From: DAOUAE01 sp034433795
Lineage (GTDB): Bacteria; Chloroflexota; UBA6077; FW602-bin22; DAOUAE01
Length of the DNA: 64,000 nt
Direction: 5' to 3'
Assembly (NCBI GenBank): GCA_034433795.1
Contig: DAOUAE010000099.1
Location: 22,014 to 86,013 of the forward strand
The notes beneath the pieces were generated by a model. It was not told where the DNA came from and did not search any database. It saw nothing but the letters and a program-made list of their open reading frames with translations. Positions 58,600-64,000 of this stretch are shown here, in pieces; the stretch's first letter is position 1; each line of letters begins with the position of its first letter. The translations under genes were made by a program, and so were the position numbers.

Positions 58600-59571
58600 T
58601 CAGGGGACCGGATGGAGTGCTCCCGGCGGGGCCCAGGCGGCGAACTGGTCCTGGACCGCCTGGAGGACCGCCATGGTGGGGCGGACCGCCCGGCCGCTGA
58701 TGGCCGGCTCGCGTCCCTCACGGACTGCGGCCAGGAATTCGCGGTCCTGCTGGACGATGGCGCTCTCCAGCGGGTCGGCGGTCGCCTGGTCGTAGAGGAG
58801 GCCGGCCTGGTGCTCTAGACGCCGGGGCGTCACCAGGAGCGTGTCCTGCTCGCCGATGAGCAGGTAGTCGTGCAGCGCGAGGTGCGAGTTATAGGAGAGG
58901 GCGATGGTGGCCAGCTGGTCCTGAGGGGTGCGCAGGACGATGGCGATGTCCATCGGAATGCCCAGATGCCGGCTGGGCAGGGCGACGTGGCCGCTCACCG
59001 TCACCGTCTCGGCCCCGAGCAGCCAGAGAACCGTGTCCACGGCGTGGCAGCCGTGGTGCCAGAGGAGATTATCGGTCCAGCTGCGCCGCCGGCCCCGCCA
59101 GTTGACATTCTCCCGTCGCAGGAAGAGATAGCGAGCGACCATGTGGTGGACAAAGAGGCCGTCGGCCACCGCCTGCCGGGCCCGCTGGACCGTGGGCCAG
59201 TAGCGCTGGGTGTGGCAGACCATCAGGCGCCGGTCCTGGCGGTCGGCCAGGGCGATGAGGCGGTCGGTCTCGGCTAGGCTGGTGGCCAGCGGGATCTCGC
59301 AGAGGACGTGCTTGCCGGCCTCCAGGGCCTGGGCTGTCTGCTGGGCGTGGAGGTCGGTTGGCGAGCAGACCACCACCGCCTCGACCATCAGATCGCTCAG
59401 GGCCGTGGCCAGGTCGGTGGTGTGGAAGCGAAAGCCGAAGCGCTGGGCGAAAGCGGCCGTCGGCTCGGGCAGCCGGCCGACCACCACCCAGAACTCGACC
59501 CCGCCAATCTGCTGCAGGGCCTGGACGTGGGCCTCGGCGATGGAGCCATAGCCGATCAGCGCGATTCTCAT
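58600..59571 (-). CDS. Gfo/Idh/MocA-family oxidoreductase with EIP instead of EKP
   Basis: A 323-residue NAD(P)-dependent sugar-type oxidoreductase. The N-terminal Rossmann fold begins MRIALIGYGSIAEAHVQAL, and the family hallmark after the fifth strand reads VLCEIPLATSLAE, whereas most members have C-E-K-P with a nicotinamide-contacting Lys. A catalytic His is likely in LLWHHGCHAVDTVLWLLG. Start ATG 59571 follows GGGAG. The frame extends upstream to 60108 but that is the neighbouring gene's region. Substrate unknown; the downstream NTF2-like gene is part of the same operon. Confidence 0.88.
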   Translation of the reverse strand: MRIALIGYGSIAEAHVQALQQIGGVEFWVVVGRLPEPTAAFAQRFGFRFHTTDLATALSDLMVEAVVVCSPTDLHAQQTAQALEAGKHVLCEIPLATSLAETDRLIALADRQDRRLMVCHTQRYWPTVQRARQAVADGLFVHHMVARYLFLRRENVNWRGRRRSWTDNLLWHHGCHAVDTVLWLLGAETVTVSGHVALPSRHLGIPMDIAIVLRTPQDQLATIALSYNSHLALHDYLLIGEQDTLLVTPRRLEHQAGLLYDQATADPLESAIVQQDREFLAAVREGREPAISGRAVRPTMAVLQAVQDQFAAWAPPGALHPVP

Positions 59572-59593
59572 CGTGCGGTCTCCCGGTGTGAGA

Positions 59594-60010
59594 TCACGGC
59601 GGTGGTGAGAGGGCGGGCGCGAGCGAGAAATGGCTGTGGATCGCCTGGAGACGCTGGCCGGAGCGTTGGAAGATGAGGGTGGCCCGCCCCGGACGGGGGA
59701 AGAGCGTTCCGTCGGGCCGCCGGCCGCGCGAGGTCCAGGGCACAGCCGCCCAGACCAGGTCGCCGCTCTCGCCCCAGCGCAGCCGCGCCAGGTCGAATGT
59801 AAAATCGGTGATGGTCGGCCAGACCTGCCGCCACTGCGCCTCCTCCAGCGCCGCCAGTCCCGCGACCAGCGCGGCCGCCGTGCCGAAGGCCACGACGGTG
59901 GGGGCAAAGAGGGGACGGGCGGCGACGTAGTCCTGCCGTCGGACACATTCCTGGAGAGCCAGGAGCCAGGCCCGCACCTGCTGCTCGGTGGAACTGACCG
60001 GCTCGGCCAC
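59594..60010 (-). CDS. NTF2-like / SnoaL-fold protein
   Basis: A 138-residue protein with the outline of the nuclear transport factor 2-like superfamily used by DUF4440/SnoaL-type proteins: an N-terminal helix (STEQQVRAWLLALQECVRRQD), a small barrel (ARPLFAPTVVAFGT, VWPTITDFTFDL, DLVWAAVPWTS) and a last strand (ATLIFQRSGQRLQAIHSHFSL). GTG 60010 is preceded by GAAGGGAGAAGC. It lies 22 bases before the Gfo/Idh/MocA gene and is probably cotranscribed. No catalytic residue is certain. Confidence 0.7.
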   Translation of the reverse strand: MAEPVSSTEQQVRAWLLALQECVRRQDYVAARPLFAPTVVAFGTAAALVAGLAALEEAQWRQVWPTITDFTFDLARLRWGESGDLVWAAVPWTSRGRRPDGTLFPRPGRATLIFQRSGQRLQAIHSHFSLAPALSPPP

Positions 60011-60166
60011 GCTTCTCCCTTCAGGCCGCCCGGCGGGACCATCTCCGTCTGTCCCGGGATCCCGCCGACGGCAGCGCCAGTGTAGCGGGCCCACCCGGCG
60101 GCCGTCAAGGCAGCGGGCTCGCCGGGCGAGCTCTCGTCGCCGAGAAGTGCGGCGGTGCGGTGCCGC

Positions 60167-61249
60167 TCACCTTCCTGGGGCCCTCAAAGCATCGGGAGAC
60201 TCTCCGTGGGGCGCGTCGGCCTCGGCGGTCAGACCGTAGGGCGGGAAGCGGAAGGCCATCTCGGGCCGGAGAAGCCCGCCGTGGCCCAACGCCGCCAGGT
60301 CGGCCAGGGTGATGACCTCGCCCGCCAGGACCCGCGGCAGGAGGAGGTCGGCCAGCGTGCCCTCCGCATAGAGGCCGCAGGAGGGCAGCCCGAAGACGGG
60401 AACGCCCTGCCAGTAGGCCAGCCAGAAGAAACTGCCAGGGTGCGCCGGCGCCCCGTGGCGCAGGAGGGCCGCCCCCAGGTGGCGCAGGGCCACGAAGAAG
60501 GCGTCGTCCGGATCGGCGGCGTTGGTGCCGGCCGTCAAGAGAATCTCGGCGCCGGCCGCCCGCTGGGCGCGCAGCGCCTCGGCCACGGCCTCCGGCGTGT
60601 CGGCCACGTAGACGATACCACCGACGGTGGCGCCGAACCACTGGACCTTCCGGGTCAGCACCTGCTCGAAGCGCTGGCGCTGGCGGTCGTCGATTACCTC
60701 TTTGACCACGACGCCAACACGGGCTGGCCGGAAGGGGCGGACACTGACGACCGGTCCCTCAGCGGCGCAGAGAGCCTCGACCGCCCGGATCGTGGCCACG
60801 GGCACCGCCAGCGGTGTCACCTTGGCCCCGGCCACCAGTTCCCCCGCCGGCACCACCTGCCGGTCGAAGAGGGTGAAGACGGCCACCCCGTCCAGCCGGT
60901 TGAGCCGTTCGAGCAGTCCGACCTCAACCCGGAGCAGGCCCGGGTGGGCCGCCAGCAGGTTGAAGCGGCTCTGGCTGGGCCCGGTGATGGTCACCCCCGG
61001 TCCGGCGATGGCCTGGGCCAGCCGGCGGCCGGCCTCGTCCTCATGGAGATCGTCCGGCGCCAGTTCCAGCACCCGCAGACGGCGCGGTCCGAGCGCCGCC
61101 AGGGCTGGCAGGTCCTCCGGGCGGAAGATATGCCCCTTACGGAAGGCTATGCCGCGGCCGTCGGCCGTCCGAGCCACCGTGTGACAGAGCACCGTCCCCA
61201 CCAGGTCCGCTGGGGCCGCCCCGTTGATCTCGACCGTCCGCACCCGCAT
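60167..61249 (-). CDS. Molybdopterin-binding (MoeA/MogA-type) protein
   Basis: A 360-residue protein with the molybdopterin-binding (MoCF) domain. The first part (about 1-170) is atypical; the MoCF-like segment has VGVVVKEVIDDRQRQRFEQV, AADTPEAVAEAL-type loop (VADTPEAVAEALRAQRAAG), ILLTAGTNAADPDDAFF (the conserved TGG-like loop) and VPVFGLPSCGLYAEGT. It may take part in molybdenum-cofactor use or be a stand-alone sensor; no moa or mod genes are near. Single gene, ATG 61249. Confidence 0.75.
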   Translation of the reverse strand: MRVRTVEINGAAPADLVGTVLCHTVARTADGRGIAFRKGHIFRPEDLPALAALGPRRLRVLELAPDDLHEDEAGRRLAQAIAGPGVTITGPSQSRFNLLAAHPGLLRVEVGLLERLNRLDGVAVFTLFDRQVVPAGELVAGAKVTPLAVPVATIRAVEALCAAEGPVVSVRPFRPARVGVVVKEVIDDRQRQRFEQVLTRKVQWFGATVGGIVYVADTPEAVAEALRAQRAAGAEILLTAGTNAADPDDAFFVALRHLGAALLRHGAPAHPGSFFWLAYWQGVPVFGLPSCGLYAEGTLADLLLPRVLAGEVITLADLAALGHGGLLRPEMAFRFPPYGLTAEADAPHGESPDALRAPGR

Positions 61250-61395
61250 GGTTCTCCCTCATCAGCGCTCTGGCGCCGCAAACACCGGCCTTATCATCTC
61301 AAGGGTAGCGCTCGGCGGAGGCTTCCGTCAACCATCCGGTTGCCAAACGGTGGTTTTCGCCGCATCGCCAGGGCCAGGCCGGCCTCCACCGGGTC

Positions 61396-61425
61396 TTGCG
61401 CGGGCGGCGGGTGGCCCGGTATAAT
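61396..61425 (+). promoter_or_regulatory. Promoter of tRNA-Ser genes
   Basis: TTGCGC (61396-61401), 18 bases, TATAAT (61420-61425). The first tRNA starts nine bases downstream. Confidence 0.7.
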
Positions 61426-61433
61426 CTCTCACT

Positions 61434-61522
61434 GGAGAGGTGTCCGAGTGGTTGATGGTGCCGCTCTCGAAAAGCGGTAGGCCGATGAGGCCTCGTGGGT
61501 TCGAATCCCACCCTCTCCGCCA
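61434..61522 (+). tRNA. tRNA-Ser(CGA)
   Basis: Cloverleaf with acceptor GGAGAGG (61434-61440) / CCTCTCC (61512-61518), anticodon loop CTCGAAA giving anticodon CGA, a long variable arm as expected for serine, a T-loop TTCGAAT, and an encoded CCA (61520-61522). Confidence 0.95.
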
Positions 61523-61558
61523 GCGACGCAGAGGTTCTCTGCGCCGCTATTCATTTAT

Positions 61559-61643
61559 GGAGAGATGCCCGAGAGGTTGAAGGGGCACGCCTGGAGAGCG
61601 TGTAGACCGCAAGGTCTCGTGGGTTCGAATCCCACTCTCTCCG
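61559..61643 (+). tRNA. tRNA-Ser(GGA)
   Basis: Acceptor GGAGAGA (61559-61565) / TCTCTCC (61636-61642), anticodon loop CTGGAGA giving GGA, long variable arm (TAGACCGCAAGGTCT), T-loop TTCGAAT. The bases after the discriminator are CCC, so CCA must be added post-transcriptionally. A short hairpin (CGCAGA/TCTGCG, about 61527-61543) lies between the two tRNAs. Confidence 0.95.
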
Positions 61644-61646
61644 CCC

Positions 61647-61672
61647 GGCCCGCGGAGGGTGCTCCGCGGGCC
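61647..61672 (+). terminator. GC-rich hairpin after the tRNA genes
   Basis: 11-base perfect stem GGCCCGCGGAG (61647-61657) with CTCCGCGGGCC (61662-61672), loop GGTG, no T-tract following. Probably ends the tRNA transcript. Confidence 0.55.
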
Positions 61673-61704
61673 ATGCTACGCCTGCGTGCCGCTTGCCCCG
61701 CTCA

Positions 61705-61734
61705 TTGACGGCCGGTTATCGGCCGTGCTATAGT
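61705..61734 (+). promoter_or_regulatory. Promoter of rpsP-khpA-rimM
   Basis: TTGACG (61705-61710), 18 bases, TATAGT (61729-61734) preceded by TGC (extended -10). Start near 61741. Confidence 0.75.
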
Positions 61735-61783
61735 GGAGCCAGAGACCGGATCGCCAAATTCCACCAGGAGGACACAGGACTGC

Positions 61784-62086
61784 ATGGCCTTGCGTATTCG
61801 TCTTCGCCGCATGGGCAAGAAGAAGCGGCCCTTTTACCGGATTGTGGTGGCTGAAGCGCGGGCGCCCCGCGATGGTCGCTTTGTCGAGACGCTGGGCTGG
61901 TATAATCCGCTGACCGAGCCGCCCAGCTACCAGGTCGATGTCGAACGGGCCCGGTTCTGGCTGGAACGGGGAGCCCAGCCGACCGAGGCGGTCGCTCGTA
62001 TCCTGCGCAAAGTCCACCTGCTGCCGCCCGCGCCCTGGGAGAAAGAGACGGCCCCGGCCCAGGCTGCCCCGGCCACCGGTGGCTAA
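61784..62086 (+). CDS. rpsP: 30S ribosomal protein S16
   Basis: Small-subunit assembly protein. 100 residues from ATG 61784: ALRIRLRRMGKKKRPFYRIVVAE, DGRFVETLGWYNPLTEP and the RARFWLERGAQPTEAVARIL helix, described in part. GGAGG lies 12 bases upstream. It begins an operon with khpA and rimM. Confidence 0.96.
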   Translation: MALRIRLRRMGKKKRPFYRIVVAEARAPRDGRFVETLGWYNPLTEPPSYQVDVERARFWLERGAQPTEAVARILRKVHLLPPAPWEKETAPAQAAPATGG

Positions 62087-62136
62087 CAGACAGGAGACCC
62101 ATGCCCAGCCCGACACCGCCCCCGAAGGAGAAGTCA

Positions 62137-62364
62137 ATGAAGGAGCTCATTGAGTACATCGCGCGGTCGCTGGTCGACCACCCTGAGCAGGTGAAGGTCA
62201 CCCAGGTGGAGGGCGAGCAGTCGGTCATCCTGGAGCTCCAGGTCGCCCCCGAGGATATGGGCAAGGTGATCGGCAAAGAGGGGCGCATCGCCAACGCGAT
62301 GCGCACGCTGCTCAAGGTCGCCGCCGCCAAAGAGGGCAAACGGGCGGTCCTGGAGATCATTTAG
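62137..62364 (+). CDS. khpA: KH-domain RNA-binding protein KhpA
   Basis: A 75-residue single KH domain (LVDHPEQVKVTQVEGEQSVIL, GKVIGKEGRIANAMRTLLK with the GxxG loop) that binds RNA, and in other bacteria pairs with KhpB in sRNA and cell-size control. Start ATG 62137 has AAGGAG six bases upstream; ATG 62101, with its own AGGAG, would add 12 Pro-rich residues and is possible. It is between rpsP and rimM as in many bacteria. Confidence 0.92.
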   Translation: MKELIEYIARSLVDHPEQVKVTQVEGEQSVILELQVAPEDMGKVIGKEGRIANAMRTLLKVAAAKEGKRAVLEII

Positions 62365-62387
62365 CGCGACACGCTCTGGCACTGGCG

Positions 62388-63020
62388 ATGGAGCCGCCGG
62401 CTGGTCCCCCCACCGAGGCCGCGCCCGAGACTCCGTCGGCTGGTGAGCCTCCGTTTCTGATTATCGGGCGCATCGTCGGTCCGGCTGGTCGCCGGCCGGT
62501 TCTGCGTGTTGTGCCGCTGACCGACTTCCCCGAGCGCTTCCAGCGGCTGCAGCGGGTCTACGTGGGGGAGACCCTGCGGCCCTACCGCGTCCGCCGGGCC
62601 GCTGTGCACGGCCGGTACATCCTGCTGGAGCTCGAAGGGGTTGAGACGCTGGCCGAGGCCGAGCGTTTGAGCGGGGCCCTGCTCTGGATCCCCCGCTCAG
62701 AGGCCATGCCGCTTCCCCCTGGCCACTACTACTGGTACCAGATCATCGGTGCCGAGGTTGTGACCACCAGCGGTGAGTCGCTCGGCCAGGTGGTCGAGAT
62801 CCTGCGCACCGCCGCCCACGATGTCTACATCGTCCACGGGCCCCGTGGCGAGGTCCTGCTCCCGGCCATTGAGCCGGTGATCAAAGAGGTCGACGTCGTC
62901 AACCGGCGGCTCATCGTCGAGCCGCCGCCGGGCCTGCTGGAGGAGAAACCCCGCCCTCCCCGGCCGCGCCGGACTACGAGAAGCGGGGAACGCGGTGGGC
63001 ATTCAGGTTCCCCATCGTGA
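62388..63020 (+). CDS. rimM: Ribosome maturation factor RimM
   Basis: Helps assemble the 30S head and binds S19. 210 residues: an RimM barrel (FLIIGRIVGPAGRRPVLRVV), the PRC domain (YYWYQIIGAEVVTTSGESLG, DVYIVHGPRGEVLLPAIEPV) and a basic tail of about 25 residues. The last 47 bases overlap the convergent small zinc protein gene. trmD, often next, is absent. Confidence 0.93.
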   Translation: MEPPAGPPTEAAPETPSAGEPPFLIIGRIVGPAGRRPVLRVVPLTDFPERFQRLQRVYVGETLRPYRVRRAAVHGRYILLELEGVETLAEAERLSGALLWIPRSEAMPLPPGHYYWYQIIGAEVVTTSGESLGQVVEILRTAAHDVYIVHGPRGEVLLPAIEPVIKEVDVVNRRLIVEPPPGLLEEKPRPPRPRRTTRSGERGGHSGSPS

Positions 63021-63192
63021 TGGGCTCGTTCATATAGACGTCGCCGTTGCGGATTTTGATGTTGAATCCACAGGAGGGGTTGGTACAGACCCAGGCTTTA
63101 TAATGGATCGGCGCGCCCTGGCTCCCAAAGTCCGAGAGCGGCACCAGGTCCCCGGCCTTGCACTTCTGGCATTTCGGAAAGCAGAGTTCCAT
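62974..63192 (-). CDS. Small CxxC...CxxxxC zinc-ribbon protein
   Basis: A 72-residue protein with two Cys clusters (CFPKCQKC near residues 4-11 and CTNPSC near 38-43), typical of a zinc-binding ribbon. The middle is GDLVPLSDFGSQGAPIHYKAWV and the C-terminus IRNGDVYMNEPITMG. GGAGG lies eight bases before ATG 63192. Its own promoter is at 63262-63290. No function is known; it may be an RNA or protein contact. Confidence 0.7.
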   Translation of the reverse strand: MELCFPKCQKCKAGDLVPLSDFGSQGAPIHYKAWVCTNPSCGFNIKIRNGDVYMNEPITMGNLNAHRVPRFS

Positions 63193-63261
63193 CCCAGCAA
63201 CCTCCCACACAAGACTCATCCGGAACACGCCTGGGCGCCGGGTCGGTCGCATGTACTGTCA

Positions 63262-63290
63262 AGTATAGGGGAAAAAGCGCCCCAGGGCAA
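63262..63290 (-). promoter_or_regulatory. Promoter of small zinc protein gene
   Basis: Minus strand: TTGCCC (63285-63290), 17 bases, TATACT (63262-63267). Confidence 0.65.
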
Positions 63291-63319
63291 CAGGGGAAAC
63301 CATCCTTTCTGGGGACCAG

Positions 63320-63838
63320 TTAGGCCACCCCCGCCCCGACGCGCTCCAGCGCCAGCAGGCGCTCCTTGAGCCCCAGACCGCCGCCGTACCCGCCCAGCCC
63401 CTGGCAGCCGACCACCCGGTGGCAGGGCACCACGATCGGCACCGGATTGGCGCCGGTGGCCTGTCCCACCGCCCGGGCCGCCCGTGGTCGCCCGATGGCC
63501 CGGGCGATCTGACCGTACGTCCGCACCTGACCGTATGGGATCGCCCGGATCGCCTGCCAGACCGTCCGCTGAAAAGGCGTGCCCCGCAGGTCCAGCGGGA
63601 TCTGGGCGAAGTCCTCCGGCTGGCCGGCGAAGTAGCGGTCCAGCGCCTGGAAGAGAGGGGTCAGGGGCGCGGGCTCCTCGACCAGCGTGGCCCGCGGTCC
63701 AACCGTCAGGGTCTGCCACGCGGCCTCCAGGGTGGGAGCCGGCAGACTGAGGGCCACCAGTCCGCGCTCAGAGGCTACAGCGACCAACCAGCCGAACGGT
63801 GAGAGGTAACAGGCGCTGGCCAGACGCTCGCCAGGCAT
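63320..63838 (-). CDS. Methylated-DNA-[protein]-cysteine S-methyltransferase
   Basis: Repairs O6-alkylguanine by transferring the alkyl group to its own Cys. 172 residues with the conserved PIVVPCHRVVGCQGLGGYGGGL (acceptor Cys in PCHRV, described in part) and FQRTVWQAIRAIPYGQVRTYG helix-turn-helix. ATG 63838 has GAGGAGG just upstream; the frame extends to a TTG at 63895 with no Shine-Dalgarno. Close to the stand-alone Ogt type. Confidence 0.93.
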   Translation of the reverse strand: MPGERLASACYLSPFGWLVAVASERGLVALSLPAPTLEAAWQTLTVGPRATLVEEPAPLTPLFQALDRYFAGQPEDFAQIPLDLRGTPFQRTVWQAIRAIPYGQVRTYGQIARAIGRPRAARAVGQATGANPVPIVVPCHRVVGCQGLGGYGGGLGLKERLLALERVGAGVA

Positions 63839-63910
63839 CTTTTCCTCCTCGCCGCCACAGGCGGCACCCGGATCGCGTAAGGTTATGGCAATCAATCGAC
63901 CTTCTCCTGG

Positions 63911-63939
63911 ATCGTAGGCGCCGGCGGGAGCCGGGTCAA
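63911..63939 (-). promoter_or_regulatory. Promoter of methyltransferase gene
   Basis: Minus strand: TTGACC (63934-63939), 17 bases, TACGAT (63911-63916). Start near 63904, leader of about 65 bases. Confidence 0.6.
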
Positions 63940-63973
63940 CCCCTGGAGAGGCACGGCCTGTCCGGGCGACGCA

Positions 63974-63990
63974 CCCGTCCCCCGGACGGG
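63974..63990. terminator. Short GC hairpin near window end
   Basis: CCCGTCC (63974-63980) and GGACGGG (63984-63990) form a 7-base stem with a CCC loop. It may end a gene beyond the window. Nothing else is seen in 63940-64000. Confidence 0.3.
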
Positions 63991-64000
63991 CGAGCGCGGG

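Noticed and set aside
1..64000. CRISPR array, prophage, insertion sequence or rRNA
   Set aside because: No regularly spaced repeats, integrase, transposase or rRNA sequence was seen.

Overview
The window is about 64 kb of GC-rich bacterial chromosome with tightly packed genes and no phage, CRISPR array, insertion sequence or rRNA operon. The gene content fits a member of the Chloroflexota, possibly a thermophile such as a Thermomicrobia- or Thermoflexia-like bacterium. This assignment is inferred from style rather than a marker: Tat/lipoprotein sugar-binding proteins, S1C protease pairs, tandem GT9 transferases, an FG-P-S/Q-FE-A type small protein and C5-type heme genes. Promoters resemble the vegetative consensus (TTGxxx, 17-18 bases, TAtaaT) and stand out clearly from the GC-rich background.

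Layout. 1-3.9 kb (minus): fabZ followed by three tandem GT9 glycosyltransferases. 4.1-9.3 kb (plus): a Cys-less SelT/W/H-like protein, a Rieske protein, an amidohydrolase and a sugar ABC cassette (binding protein plus two permeases, no ATPase). 9.3-16.5 kb: a CorC/HlyC-type membrane protein, small unknown and zinc-ribbon proteins, a DJ-1/PfpI protein lacking its Cys, HAD and HEAT-repeat proteins, yraN, rnhB and rplS. 16.5-22.2 kb: a glycogen-debranching enzyme, a short-chain dehydrogenase and a class A penicillin-binding protein.

22.2-28.9 kb (plus): the CoA/pantothenate block coaX-coaBC-DUF2520-panB-panC, then a NUDIX hydrolase and pyrD. A promoter inside the end of coaBC drives a structured leader with a strong terminator just before the DUF2520-panBC genes. 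This looks like an attenuation riboregulator, perhaps of the pan-motif type. 28.9-36.6 kb: a heme/siroheme operon (siroheme synthase N-domain, hemA, hemC, cobA-hemD, hemB, hemL) ending with proC, with long gene overlaps.

36.6-39.2 kb: a strong promoter followed by a small protein, a LuxR-type regulator whose receiver has lost its phosphoacceptor, and two S1C proteases without signal peptides. 39.2-43.8 kb: rraA-like gene, a second sugar ABC cassette paralogous to the first but clearly less GC-rich, and a PPC/DUF296 protein. 43.8-51.5 kb: sugar epimerase, a Fur/VIT pair with a tandem operator, an isomerase, an aminotransferase, a candidate small RNA, and a LysM-NlpC/P60 hydrolase that appears to start at ATC.

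51.6-64 kb: aldehyde dehydrogenase, rhodanese, AI-2E-family permease, a protein resembling a c-type cytochrome that has lost CxxCH, ileS, a Gfo/Idh/MocA oxidoreductase, a molybdopterin-binding protein, two tRNA-Ser genes, rpsP-khpA-rimM, a small zinc protein and an O6-methylguanine methyltransferase.
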